Shown: in pieces, positions 49,195-58,448 of the stretch | How positions within the stretch are numbered: position 1 is the first letter of the stretch | How the letters are laid out: each line of letters starts with the position of its first letter | From: JBEKTW01 sp963727845 | GTDB lineage: Bacteria; Bacteroidota; Ignavibacteria; UBA10030; SZUA-254 | Reading direction: 5' to 3' | DNA: 64,000 nt | Assembly (NCBI GenBank): GCA_963727845.1 | Contig: CAVSHI010000003.1 | Location: 868,001-932,000 of the forward strand | The notes under the pieces: model-generated | Told to the model about the DNA's origin: nothing | What the model saw: the letters and a program-made list of their open reading frames with translations, nothing else | The model's database searches: none | Made by a program: the position numbers and the translations under genes

Positions 49195-51936
49195 CTATTT
49201 CTTCTTCACGTCTTTTTCCCATGAGGTGATGATCACCAAAGGAAGGGATCCCTGGTTCCCAACGCTGAGAGCCAGCAGGAAACGTTGCGCATCCGCAGTG
49301 AAATCCGAAAGACCTACTGCCCCGGTGGTTTTCATTTCGAATAAGGGGCGGACGGTGCCGACTTCCAATGTCGATTCCGTGGATTTTACGTCGACGATCA
49401 TGATCTTGTTATCGGCAGACATGTAGTACAAATTCGATCCATTGTGCCCCCACCACTTGTTGCTGGAAATCGTAGAAATGCCGTTCGTTGAAATTTGCCA
49501 TTTCCGCGTTTGATCCCGGGCGATGGCGCCATCCGTCCCGAGAAACGGTCTCACGTATAATTCCCAGTTTCCAGATTCATTCGATCGGTAGGCAATCCAG
49601 CGCATGTCCGGCGAAAATTGTGCGAGGTCTTCATTGAAATCAGATCGAAGAAAGGGGATCGGTTTCTTATCGCCGGTCAGAGGTAAGATCCAGAGATCGT
49701 CCTTTGTTTTCGGATCGGTAACACCATAGAGAATATATTTTCCGTCCGAAGACCAATCCAGGGGATATTTGGGTTCGGGTGATTCAAGAAGCACCTCTTC
49801 GCCTCCGGCACCGCTGGTGGTTTTTGTATAGAGATCATAGTGTCCGCGCCGGTCGGAATGGAACATAATGCGGCTTCCATCGGGAGACCAGATCGGAGTT
49901 TCATCGACCGCCGGGTCGAATGTGAATCGTGTCTTGATCGATCTCGTCAGATCATACAACCAGATATCCCGGTTCCGCGACTGTGGATCGTAAACGTCAT
50001 AAGCGACTTTCTTGCCATCGGGAGAAAGAAAAGCACTTCCATACTGAGCCGGCTCGCCGACCCCGCCTGCTGGATTTCCATTCCTATCATACCACACCAA
50101 TTTCCATCCGTTTTGCGTGTTGCTTTGCTGGTAAACGATGAGTCCATTCCTTGAAGAAGAAAAAACCGCCCGGTTGTAGTTCAAATCATATTCAACGGGC
50201 TCTGCGAGGGGAACCGGATCTCCGGCGATCTCCAATTTCTTCTCGTCGAATGGCTGTGCCATGACTGTATTTTCACGAAGATATATTAGGTAACCGTCGG
50301 AAAACTCAACGTTACCTTTCGCCGAGATCAGCCGCTTTCCGGGTTTGCCGTCGAGAGAACCAATGACCATTTCATCTTCTTCACGTTCCACTCCGCCGAA
50401 ACTTGCCCGGGCAAAATACAAGAAGTGATCTCCATCCGGTAGAAAATGCGGCCATCGGTGTGATCGTTCCTGGTGAGAAGAATCAAGTCTTGTTAAGGGC
50501 GCCGACGGTCCTCCGGCCGATGAGACGCGGTAGAGCGGGTCACCTGCCGTCGGGGCGAAGATGATCGTGCCGTCCGGTCCCCACGAGCCGCCGCGGGCAT
50601 CTGCCGCCTCACAGATCGTCACGGGTGGACCACCGGCAGCTTCGATCTTCTTCATCTTGCCCGTTTCAAAAAAACCTATAAAGCGATTGTCCGGAGACCA
50701 GAAGGGATAAAAAGCTCCTTCCGTTTCGGGCAGCTCTTTCGCGGAGAGCTTGTTAAGCTCCCGGAGCATCAAACGTGTCTTCCCGGAAGAATCCGCCGTG
50801 ACAACAACAAGCATCGTGCCGTCGGGTGAGAGGGCGATCTGCCCTTCCCCGGCCGTTCCCGATTGCTGGGCAAAATTCATTTTATCCGGAGCGAGGATGT
50901 ACGAACGGACCGGAACACCATCAGTGCTGTTTTGTTTCACCATAACGACCGCGAGCCAGACACTGCACGCCAAGAACACAACAGCGAGGCCGCCAAGAAT
51001 AAAGAGCGGGATATTCCCCCGAGGTTTCAGCGGCGCCGCTGATTCAGTTCTTTCTTCCGGAGAATTCGATTCGGCCGCTTTATATGCCGGACGGGCGGCG
51101 GTAATGCGGCTCATCTTCTGGCGGCTCGATTCGCGGCGGTAGCGTTTGAGATCGAGTCCGACCTGCGCAACCGACTGTGTTCGCTCCCGCGGTTCTTTCT
51201 CGAGGCATTCGAGCACGATCGCATCGAGCGTTGGATCCAGATCCGGTTTGACGGCCGTCATCGGAGCGGGATCGACATTCACAATTTCATACGCAAGCGC
51301 TGTTTCGTGCACTCCCTTGAACGGAAGCTGCCCCGTGAAGAGTTCATAGAGAACTACGCCGTAAGAAAAGATATCTGAACGATGGTCGGCGTCCTGACCC
51401 TGCACCTGTTCGGGAGACATGTATCCCGCAGTACCTACCGTACTCCCTTCCCTGGTGAGCCGGGTGACGTTGCCGCGCAGTTTCGCGAGGCCGAAATCCA
51501 TTATCTGCGCGATCCCGTCTTTCCGGATCATGATGTTGTCCGGCTTGATATCGCGATGGACGATCCCTTTTTCGTGGGCGGCGGCAAGTCCGTCGGCGAT
51601 CTGAATGCCGATGTCGACTGCCTGCTTGAAACTGACAGTGCTTTTCTTTGAGCTGAGTGTCTGTCCATCGACATATTCCATCGCGATGAAGAGCCGGCCT
51701 TCGTGCTCTTCGATCGCATAGATGGTGCACACGTTCGGGTGATTGAGAGCGGAGGCAGCTCTGGCTTCCTGCATGAAACGAGCTTTGTCGTCTTCCGAGG
51801 CAGAAAGTTGCTGGGGGAGAAACTTCAGAGCAACGTCGCGATCGAGAGTGCTGTCGTGGGCTTTATAGACGACGCCCATTCCGCCTTCGCCTATTTTTTC
51901 GAGAATTTTATAATGCGAAATTGTTTGTCCGATCAT
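49195..51936 (-). CDS. Membrane Ser/Thr protein kinase with TolB/PD40-type propeller
   Basis: A 913-residue protein starting MIGQTISHYKILEKIGEGGMG. Kinase domain at residues about 9-262 with VALK, HRDIKPDNIM, DFGLAKL and GTAGYMSPEQVQG. The membrane helix is NIPLFILGGLAVVFLACSVWL near residue 315. PD40 repeats form a C-terminal propeller (ALSPDGTMLVVVTA, FWSPDNRFIGFFET, FLSPDGKKVAYDVY, IWSPDGSRIMFHSD, QFSPDMRWIAYRS). It begins in a 4-base overlap with the end of the gene at 51933-53522, so translation is probably coupled. A long gap-free alignment with the other two propeller kinases indicates tandem duplication. Confidence 0.93.
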   Translation of the reverse strand: MIGQTISHYKILEKIGEGGMGVVYKAHDSTLDRDVALKFLPQQLSASEDDKARFMQEARAASALNHPNVCTIYAIEEHEGRLFIAMEYVDGQTLSSKKSTVSFKQAVDIGIQIADGLAAAHEKGIVHRDIKPDNIMIRKDGIAQIMDFGLAKLRGNVTRLTREGSTVGTAGYMSPEQVQGQDADHRSDIFSYGVVLYELFTGQLPFKGVHETALAYEIVNVDPAPMTAVKPDLDPTLDAIVLECLEKEPRERTQSVAQVGLDLKRYRRESSRQKMSRITAARPAYKAAESNSPEERTESAAPLKPRGNIPLFILGGLAVVFLACSVWLAVVMVKQNSTDGVPVRSYILAPDKMNFAQQSGTAGEGQIALSPDGTMLVVVTADSSGKTRLMLRELNKLSAKELPETEGAFYPFWSPDNRFIGFFETGKMKKIEAAGGPPVTICEAADARGGSWGPDGTIIFAPTAGDPLYRVSSAGGPSAPLTRLDSSHQERSHRWPHFLPDGDHFLYFARASFGGVEREEDEMVIGSLDGKPGKRLISAKGNVEFSDGYLIYLRENTVMAQPFDEKKLEIAGDPVPLAEPVEYDLNYNRAVFSSSRNGLIVYQQSNTQNGWKLVWYDRNGNPAGGVGEPAQYGSAFLSPDGKKVAYDVYDPQSRNRDIWLYDLTRSIKTRFTFDPAVDETPIWSPDGSRIMFHSDRRGHYDLYTKTTSGAGGEEVLLESPEPKYPLDWSSDGKYILYGVTDPKTKDDLWILPLTGDKKPIPFLRSDFNEDLAQFSPDMRWIAYRSNESGNWELYVRPFLGTDGAIARDQTRKWQISTNGISTISSNKWWGHNGSNLYYMSADNKIMIVDVKSTESTLEVGTVRPLFEMKTTGAVGLSDFTADAQRFLLALSVGNQGSLPLVIITSWEKDVKKK

Positions 51937-53522
51937 TTTGCCAAGCCTACTTTCTTCATTAAAGCAACAAAACGCGGATCCGTCCGAATATTATCCCATC
52001 TTTGGTCGGTCAATAAGTCGGTCGCCCAAGTACTTTGATCTTGGACATCACGATCTAGCCATTCCAGCGTTTTATCTTTTTCACCAAGTCCGTCATAAAT
52101 AGCGGCAATGTTATAAGCAGATCCGGTTCCATCCCGGTAGCGTTTTTCATTTTCATCAAGAAGCTTGAGTGCTTCTTCCCTTTTTCCGGTCTTGCCGTAA
52201 CAATATCCCAGATATGACAATGCCTCGCTCGATCGTCCGGATAACTCGACACTTTTTTGAAACTGGGCAAGTGCATCCTGATCCCGTTTTAATCCCATCG
52301 ATGCAATGCCGCTAAATTCATAACCCGGAGCGAAGGACGGTTCAAGCTGAATACTTTTTTGAAAATATTGGAGAGCTTCTTCGTAGTGTGTTTTGAATAA
52401 TTCAACAGCACCCACGTTGAGTGTAATGACCGGAGAAAACGAATCTAAATCGTACGCTTGTTTAATAACAACTGATGCTTCATCAATTCGTCCGGTTCTT
52501 GCCAACAAAATATTGTACCAGTGATAGACTGTCGGATAACGCGGGTTCAAGGCAATTGCCTGTTTGAATTCACGTTCAGCATCGTCATATTTCCAGTCAG
52601 AAAAATAACTGAACGCAAGTGTTGTATGTGCTTCAGCGAGAGAATTATTGATTTGCAGTGCCCGTTGTGCAAACTGACGCGCAAGCGGAACAGTTATCTT
52701 CGTCGGTATCCCGGAATATTGTGATTGTACGATGTAACAATCTGCCATGCCTGAGTACGCCAGGGCATAATTTGAATCAAGTTCAATTGCTTGTTTGAAG
52801 AAATTGATGGCATTCTCAAGTGCTACAGCATTGCGCTTATTCCAATAGTAACGACCTTGCAAGTACAGTTGGTAGGCCTGGGTATTATCAGTTGAACGTA
52901 TCGAGAGTTTCTGCTGCGTTTCCCGTGAAACACCAATGCCAAGTTTCGAGGAGACTTCCGTCGTTATGTTATCCTGAAGTGAAAGGAGGTTGTTCAGATC
53001 CGATTGATAACGGTTACCCCATACCTGTGATTCATTTTTTATGTCGATAAGATCCACCTGTACATCAAGATTGGAGCCATGGGAAACAATTTTACCTGTC
53101 AGAATCGCCCGCACATTCAGCTTGGCACCGGCCTCATAGATATCCACATTCTTCCCCTTGAATCTGAACGCAGAGGTTCGCGGCACGACTCTCAGTCCCT
53201 GAATCTTTGTGAGGTTGTTGATGATGCTTTCGGTCACTCCATCGCTCAGGTAATCGAGGTCCTGGCTGCCGCCAACGTTTTCGAAGGGGAGCACGGCGAG
53301 CGAATCAATCGCTTGTTGATGGCTAGTAAAGAAGTACAGAGTCAATCCAATGGCGGCCAGAACAATTGCCGCTGCCCCCAACATGAGTATTTTCCCTTTT
53401 GACACGCCGGTTCGGCCTGAGCCGGTAGTAGTTTGATTCGATGAGGCTCTGGGCCGCCATGCCATCTCCGGCAATTGCACGTATGACTCTGGTCGATTGC
53501 TTTTGCACACGGCGCAATTCAC
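51933..53522 (-). CDS. Membrane and TPR part of a frameshifted kinase-TPR protein
   Basis: A 529-residue frame. After about 40 doubtful residues come a membrane helix (KILMLGAAAIVLAAIGLTLYF), the middle domain (SLAVLPFENVGGSQDLDYLS, SIINNLTKIQGLRVVPRTS) and TPR repeats to the end (AIALNPRYPTVYHWYNILLA, SIQLEPSFAPGYEFSGIASM). It lacks a kinase of its own. The kinase frame at 53323-54300 overlaps it in another frame. One base too many, probably in the GGG at 53451-53453 or nearby (53444-53510), explains the split, and the joined protein would be about 788 residues. Its stop overlaps the next kinase start by 4 bases. Confidence 0.85.
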   Translation of the reverse strand: MNCAVCKSNRPESYVQLPEMAWRPRASSNQTTTGSGRTGVSKGKILMLGAAAIVLAAIGLTLYFFTSHQQAIDSLAVLPFENVGGSQDLDYLSDGVTESIINNLTKIQGLRVVPRTSAFRFKGKNVDIYEAGAKLNVRAILTGKIVSHGSNLDVQVDLIDIKNESQVWGNRYQSDLNNLLSLQDNITTEVSSKLGIGVSRETQQKLSIRSTDNTQAYQLYLQGRYYWNKRNAVALENAINFFKQAIELDSNYALAYSGMADCYIVQSQYSGIPTKITVPLARQFAQRALQINNSLAEAHTTLAFSYFSDWKYDDAEREFKQAIALNPRYPTVYHWYNILLARTGRIDEASVVIKQAYDLDSFSPVITLNVGAVELFKTHYEEALQYFQKSIQLEPSFAPGYEFSGIASMGLKRDQDALAQFQKSVELSGRSSEALSYLGYCYGKTGKREEALKLLDENEKRYRDGTGSAYNIAAIYDGLGEKDKTLEWLDRDVQDQSTWATDLLTDQRWDNIRTDPRFVALMKKVGLAK

Positions 53523-54300
53523 TCACCATATCATCAACGTGCTGGTACCGGTCTTCCGGATCCTTTTCCAGTGACCGCTGTATGATGCGGTCGATTTCGG
53601 GAGAACTATCCGATTTGAACTTCAGGATAGAATCGGGCTCTTCATTGACAATGGAATACATGATCGCCGCTTCATGTTCACCGCGAAACGGAGTTTTTCC
53701 CGTGAGCATTTCAAACAGGACGATACCGAATGAGAATATATCAGACCGCGCATCAACTTCCCCGCCCTGAATCTGTTCGGGGGCCATGTATGCCAGCGTC
53801 CCGATGGTGCTGGAAGTTTTCGTGAGCTTCAGTGAACCTTTGAGCTTCGCAAGACCGAAATCCATTACCTTGATCTGATTCTTTGCGTTGACCATGATGT
53901 TTTCCGCCTTAACGTCACGGTGAACAATTCCCTTCGCATGGGCTTCCTGCAGCGCTTCGCCGACTTGAATGGCAAACTTGAGCACATCGGATGTACTTTG
54001 AAGCGGAATCTTGTGTCGCAGGGTTTCTCCATCCACGTATTCCATTTCAATGAAGTGTTTCCCCTCGAACTCATCGATACGATAAATCGTGCAGACATTG
54101 GGATGGTTCAGCGTCGCAGCCGCTTTCGCTTCCTGCATCAGGCGGGCACGTTCGGCATCGTTTTCCGTGAGATGTTCAGGCAGGAATTTCAGTGCAACGA
54201 TGCGGTCGAGCTTGGTGTCCTGGGCTTTATAGACGATGCCCATTCCGCCTTCGCCCAATTTGTCCAGAATGCGATAATGCGAAATTGTAGATCCGATCAT
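53323..54300 (-). CDS. Ser/Thr protein kinase part of a frameshifted kinase-TPR protein
   Basis: A 325-residue frame starting MIGSTISHYRILDKLGEGGMG. The kinase domain (about residues 9-270) has VALK, HRDVKAENIM (note Ala in place of the usual Pro), DFGLAKL and GTLAYMAPEQIQG. After VSELRRVQKQSTRVIRAIAG the frame becomes low in sense and stops, while the membrane helix and TPR domains continue in the frame of 51933-53522. A single inserted base near 53451 accounts for this. The start codon lies in an ATGA overlap with a truncated kinase start upstream. Confidence 0.88.
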   Translation of the reverse strand: MIGSTISHYRILDKLGEGGMGIVYKAQDTKLDRIVALKFLPEHLTENDAERARLMQEAKAAATLNHPNVCTIYRIDEFEGKHFIEMEYVDGETLRHKIPLQSTSDVLKFAIQVGEALQEAHAKGIVHRDVKAENIMVNAKNQIKVMDFGLAKLKGSLKLTKTSSTIGTLAYMAPEQIQGGEVDARSDIFSFGIVLFEMLTGKTPFRGEHEAAIMYSIVNEEPDSILKFKSDSSPEIDRIIQRSLEKDPEDRYQHVDDMVSELRRVQKQSTRVIRAIAGDGMAAQSLIESNYYRLRPNRRVKRENTHVGGSGNCSGRHWIDSVLLY

Positions 54301-54428
54301 TTGGAAAGCCCCGCCGATAAAATTGGACTCCGGGGGACAGGTCCGCCCTGTCCGCCGAAACGATAGTGCAGGCGAGCTTCACCCAGTTTCTCGAGAATCT
54401 TATAGTGGGAAATCGTGGTTCCTATCAC
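54297..54428 (-). pseudogene. Truncated kinase 5' end, 43 codons, ATGA-coupled to the kinase
   Basis: From a GTG at 54428 the frame reads (M)IGTTISHYKILEKLGEA, then repeat-derived sequence with the palindrome GGACAGG-TCCGC-CCTGTCC (54335-54353). Its TGA overlaps the kinase ATG (54298-54300). Confidence 0.75.
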
Positions 54429-54438
54429 AGAAATTTGT

Positions 54439-54552
54439 TCATTGCCTCATTTTTTCATTGACTGTGCGCCGAAGGCACACGATCCTCTGGCTCAAATGGT
54501 TCAATGGATAAATGACACGATGACTTAATCCGATCATGGTTTGACCTGTCAT
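54439..54552 (-). pseudogene. Truncated kinase 5' end, 37 codons
   Basis: The frame reads MTGQTMIGLSHRVIYPLNHL. MTGQT and MIGxSH both echo kinase starts. The rest is made of the palindromic repeat at 54462-54493 and CATTGA-type spacer. It ends 10 bases before the next truncated frame. Confidence 0.55.
54462..54493. repeat. Palindromic repeat, family A, opposite orientation
   Basis: On the minus strand it reads GAGCCAGAGGATCGTGTGCC followed by TTCGGCGCAC. It matches the plus-strand copy at 38548-38578 (CAGCCAGAGGCTGATGCGCC then TCCGGCGCA) with few differences. Confidence 0.7.
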
Positions 54553-54624
54553 TATCCAATTTCCCTAGGGCGACATGATCCGCTGAAAGGCAGTGACAGC
54601 AGTTCGTCTCTACACGTACGGCTC

Positions 54625-55933
54625 TCACTCAGCCGTTCGCTTGAGGACAACGAGCGTTATGTCATCCGACTGCGGAAAGCTGCCCGCGTGCTGCTTGACG
54701 GCAGCAATGATTTTCTCCACCAGCTCATATGCTGAGACATTTTTGTTCTCGATGAGCAGTTTTTTCAGGCGCTCCTCGCCGAATTGATCGAGCGTCGCAT
54801 TCATCGCCTCCGTCACACCGTCAGAATAGATCAGAAGAACATCGTTCGGATGCAGAGAAATCACTTCCTCTTCGTACGGAAAATTTTCAAAGATAGAAAG
54901 GACCGTTCCACCAGTCTTCAGTCGATGCGGTTCCCCGCCCTGTGTCAACAGAAACGGATTGTCGTGCCCTGCGTTGGAAAAACAAAGCGTATGCCGGCTG
55001 ACATCCAGTATCCCGTAGAACAGCGTCGCAAACTTGTCGGGTGTGGTGCTGCGGAACAAGAGCGTGTTCGATCGGCGCAAACATTCCTTGGGAGCAACAT
55101 CCAGAAGCGTCTGACCGCGAAGCGTGGCCTGAAGGTTTGCCATGAGTAGCGAGGCAGGCAATCCTTTGCCCGAAACATCCCCCAGGCAAATTGCCCAGCG
55201 ATGGTCGTCGACCGCTATGAAATCGTAGTAATCTCCTCCCACAACTTTTGCCGGCAGACTGTTCCCGGCAATATCGTATCCTTTGATGGCAGGAGGGTTT
55301 TTCGGAAGGAGCTCCATCTGAATTCTCGAAGCGAGCCGGATTTCTTCCTTCATTTGATGCAGCGCTTTTTCTTCTTCGTAGAGGCGTGCGTTCTCCACGA
55401 CCTGCGCAGACTGTGCTGCAATAATCGCCAGCAATCGCTGGTCGTCATCCGTGAAGCTTTTTCCATCCTTTTTGTTGTAGACCGTCAACAGGCCGACAAG
55501 GGCGCCTTTGGTCATCATCGGAACAGAAAGCAGCGAATAAATTGACTCTTCCCATGTCACGCCTCGAAAGCGCTCGTCGTTTTTCGGATCGTTGATAAGG
55601 ATGGGCTTCTTGTTGAGATGCATCCACCCCAGCAAACTCTGATTCAAATGGAAGGATTCTTGTTCGCGCGAATCGCCCATGGCGCGAACGAGGGTTTTCA
55701 TGGAGTCGCTCGAATGCTGGTCCACCAGCGTAATGACTCCCTGCCCCGCGTGCGCGGCGCGCATTGAGCGCTTGACAATGTTCTCAATGACTGCATCAAG
55801 ATTCATCGTCGAACTGATAACCCGGGCGAGCTCGTTGAGGATCGAAAGCTCATCGACGGCTTTGCGCAGCCGTTGATTTTCTTCCTCAAGCCGGGCAACC
55901 TGGGGGAGGATGTTTTCACCGCTCGAATGCCAT
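54625..55933 (-). CDS. GAF-domain SpoIIE/PP2C-type phosphatase (5' end probably frameshifted)
   Basis: A 393-residue frame from an ATG at 55806 holds a GAF domain (about residues 5-140) and a SpoIIE/RsbU phosphatase domain: RLASRIQMELLPKNPP, VVGGDYYDFI, CLGDVSGKGLPASLLM, LLIYSDGVTEAMN and QSDDITLVVLKR, with the metal-binding aspartates of PP2C. The coding sense continues upstream as a coiled coil (ILPQVARLEEENQRLRKAVD, ELSILNELARVISS) but without ATG, GTG or TTG. Removing one base from AA at 55926-55927 joins it to an ATG at 55933, giving MASSGENILPQV. It should dephosphorylate Ser/Thr-phosphate and is the only phosphatase beside six kinases, so it may oppose them or act on an anti-sigma-factor antagonist. 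Confidence 0.88.
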
Positions 55934-56129
55934 AAATCGCCTAATTTAAAGAACTTTTGGATAAGTGATGGAAATCAGACTATAATATATGAAATAGGCC
56001 TCCGGAATCCAACAATTTTGCCTTGGTGAGGCTACCCGGGGCAATTTATGCTATTCCGGGCCGGCGTATCAACGGGTTTACGATTTGAGGGAAGGAAGAT
56101 GCTCTCGAGAGGGAAAAGTCTTCAGCGGT

Positions 56130-57211
56130 TCAAGCATTGTCAATCTGTTCGAGGATCAACTGCGCGATAGTCCTCACTTCACTGAGTTTCAGATCCGGAT
56201 ACAATGGAAGGCAAAGAACTCGTTTGGCAATATCCTCCGAGACGGGAAGATGGTCCCGCTGTACGTAGTTGAGTTCGTTCAATGACGGATAGAAATACCG
56301 GCGCGGATAGATTTCCTGTTTCCCCAGATACTCCCGTACCCGCAGCATCACTCCCTCCGAGGGAAAGATCACGGGGAAATATGCGTAGTTTGAACGTCCC
56401 CTCAGGATTACGATCGGGGATTTTGAGAGAACTCTTTTTGAACATTCTCGAATACATGTCCGAAATGGTTTTGCGCCGTCTCAAGAATATTCCGACCTTC
56501 GGAAGAACACATAACCCCATCGCGGCATGTAATTCCGTGTTCTTGCCGTTCACACCCAACCCGAAGAACCGCTCCGTGCCATCGTGTCCGAAATCTCTCA
56601 TATAGGACAATCGATGTGCGAGCCCGTCATCGCCCGTGATGACCGCGCCGCCTTCAACGGTATGAAAGACCTTCGTTGCGTGAAAGCTGATGGTCGAAAT
56701 GTCGCCGTAGTTTAGAATGGATTTCCCTTTGTACTTCACACCGAAGGCATGTGCTGCATCGTAGATCACTTTTAGACGGTGCTTTTTTGCGATCGATTCA
56801 ATTGCGGTCACCTCACAGGGATTGCCGTACACATGAACTGCAAGAATTGCCTGCGTGTCCTTTGTGATCGCCCGCTCGATTCTCTTCTCGTCGATGCAGA
56901 GAGTGCGCGGATTGATGTCGACAAATTTGGGCCGGCAGCCTTCCCAGACAATTGACGACGTCGAAGCAACATACGAAAACGGGGTTGTAATGATTTCCTT
57001 CTTCACGCCGAGCGCCCGGATGGCAAGCTGGAGTGCAATCGTCCCATTGGAAACAAAGAAAAGGTGTTTCACTCCGAGATGCTTTTTTAACTTTTTTTCG
57101 ACTCTACAACCAGTGGACCGTTATTGGTCACGCGATGGGCTGCCCAGATTTTTTCCAGATACCCGACGTACTGTTGGAGCGGGGGAGGTATGTCTTGGTG
57201 ACATTGATCAT
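56130..57211 (-). pseudogene. DegT/DnrJ/EryC1-family sugar aminotransferase with three frame breaks
   Basis: The protein can be read in pieces: MINVTKTYLP (start at 57211), LQQYVGYLEKIWAAHRVTNN, KKLKKHLGVKHLFFVSNGTI onward to about 56390 (longest open frame 56179-57072), and VIFPSEGVMLRVREYLGKQE to ILEQIDNA. The PLP lysine is in SFHATKVFHTVEGGA. The breaks need one C added in the run at 57181-57185, one base added near 57101, and one T removed from 56389-56391. Joined, the enzyme would be about 360 residues, a normal length. It would transaminate a keto-sugar nucleotide for polysaccharide synthesis, in line with the glycosyltransferase 15 bases upstream. Three breaks in one gene could mean true decay or poor local sequence. 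Confidence 0.82.
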
Positions 57212-57226
57212 GGGATCGGCCTCGTG

Positions 57227-58354
57227 CTATTTGTCCCGATTTTCTAAAACACTCCGATATACTTTTTCCACCGCTGAAACCATGTGTTCCGTCGTGAAAC
57301 GCTCCAGAAGATACTTCCGGCTCTCCTTCCCCATGTCCGAGCACATTGATCGATTGGCGGCAAGCATCATCAATTTTTGGGCAAGAGCTTTCGCGTCCCT
57401 GTCGGGGACAACAAATCCGTTCACTCCTTCCCGGACATTCTCGACAACATCGGCTACATTCGTCACAATCACGGGCAGTTCCTGCGCGAGCGCCTGCTGC
57501 ACTGCGAACGAGATGGTTTCGCCTCCTCCTTCAACAGAAGAGTGAACGTAAATGTCGAAGGACGAATACAATGCTCCGAGGTCGTCGCGAAAACCGGTGA
57601 ACGTCACCTCCCGTTGAATTCCCAGCGTTTGCGCCAGCAACGACAATTCCTCGCGCAAATCCCCGTCGCCGACCAGAACCAGGCGTGCCTTTGGATTGTT
57701 CCGGACAACTTCAGCAAACGCATTGAGTAAATACTCCTGCCCCTTCATGGGAACCAGGCGGCCGACATGTCCGACAACAATATGGTCATCGGTAAAACTA
57801 AATTTAGCCCTGATGATGCCGCGCTGACGCTCATCCCGCTGCATTTCCGCAGGGTTGACCCCATGGTAGAAAACAGAAACTCTCAATGCGGGAATGTGGT
57901 TCTCATTCACCAGCATATCCCGGACCTGTACACCGTCGGCGAGAAAATGGTCGGTCATGACCCTGTTGCGAAGCCGGTGCGTGAGGTTATGTTGAATGGA
58001 ATGAAGGCTGTGAACGTTGGTGACATGTGCCACATTTCCACGCCACGCCGCGAAGGCGCCGGCGGTGCGGTCATAATTGCTGTTCGTGTGAACGATATGA
58101 ATCTTCTGTTCCACGATAAATCGCCGCAGCCTGGAAACAAACTTTACCAATTGCCCCTTCGGAGGAAAATCGAGCGGGAATAACGGCACGCCGGCCTGTT
58201 CGCACTTCTCGCGCAGGAGGTTTAGGGGTTTGCAGGAAACCCAGACCGCGTGATTCCTGGCGCGCAGGGCTTTCGCAATCTCGAGCACGTAAAACTGTCC
58301 TCCGCCATAGATATCCGTGGAATCGGTTAAAAGAATGCGCAGTGATTCTATCAT
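57227..58354 (-). CDS. GT4-family glycosyltransferase
   Basis: A 375-residue GT-B protein. The N-terminal acceptor domain has DIYGGGQFYVLEIAKAL. The C-terminal donor domain has GHVGRLVPMKGQEYLLNAF, ARLVLVGDGDLREEL, VTFTGFRDDLGALYSSFDIY and EGGGETISFAVQQALAQELP (the E-x7-E region that contacts the sugar nucleotide), typical of GT4. It retains the anomeric configuration and acts on the cytoplasmic side of the membrane. The DegT aminotransferase gene starts 15 bases downstream, so the two form a small surface-polysaccharide operon. The sugar is unknown. Confidence 0.9.
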   Translation of the reverse strand: MIESLRILLTDSTDIYGGGQFYVLEIAKALRARNHAVWVSCKPLNLLREKCEQAGVPLFPLDFPPKGQLVKFVSRLRRFIVEQKIHIVHTNSNYDRTAGAFAAWRGNVAHVTNVHSLHSIQHNLTHRLRNRVMTDHFLADGVQVRDMLVNENHIPALRVSVFYHGVNPAEMQRDERQRGIIRAKFSFTDDHIVVGHVGRLVPMKGQEYLLNAFAEVVRNNPKARLVLVGDGDLREELSLLAQTLGIQREVTFTGFRDDLGALYSSFDIYVHSSVEGGGETISFAVQQALAQELPVIVTNVADVVENVREGVNGFVVPDRDAKALAQKLMMLAANRSMCSDMGKESRKYLLERFTTEHMVSAVEKVYRSVLENRDK

Positions 58355-58448
58355 ACGAAAAGAATGTAAGAAAAGGACCGGCGAAAGCCAAAATGAAAGG
58401 CGTCCTCCCGACGATCGAGGAGAACGCCAAGAGTTTCAATAGAAAAAA

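Noticed and set aside
57087..57344. Separate 85-codon gene between the glycosyltransferase and aminotransferase genes
   Set aside because: Its end (YVGYLEKIWAAHRVTNNGPL) is the N-terminus of the DegT protein read after a frame break; the first half overlaps the glycosyltransferase in another frame.
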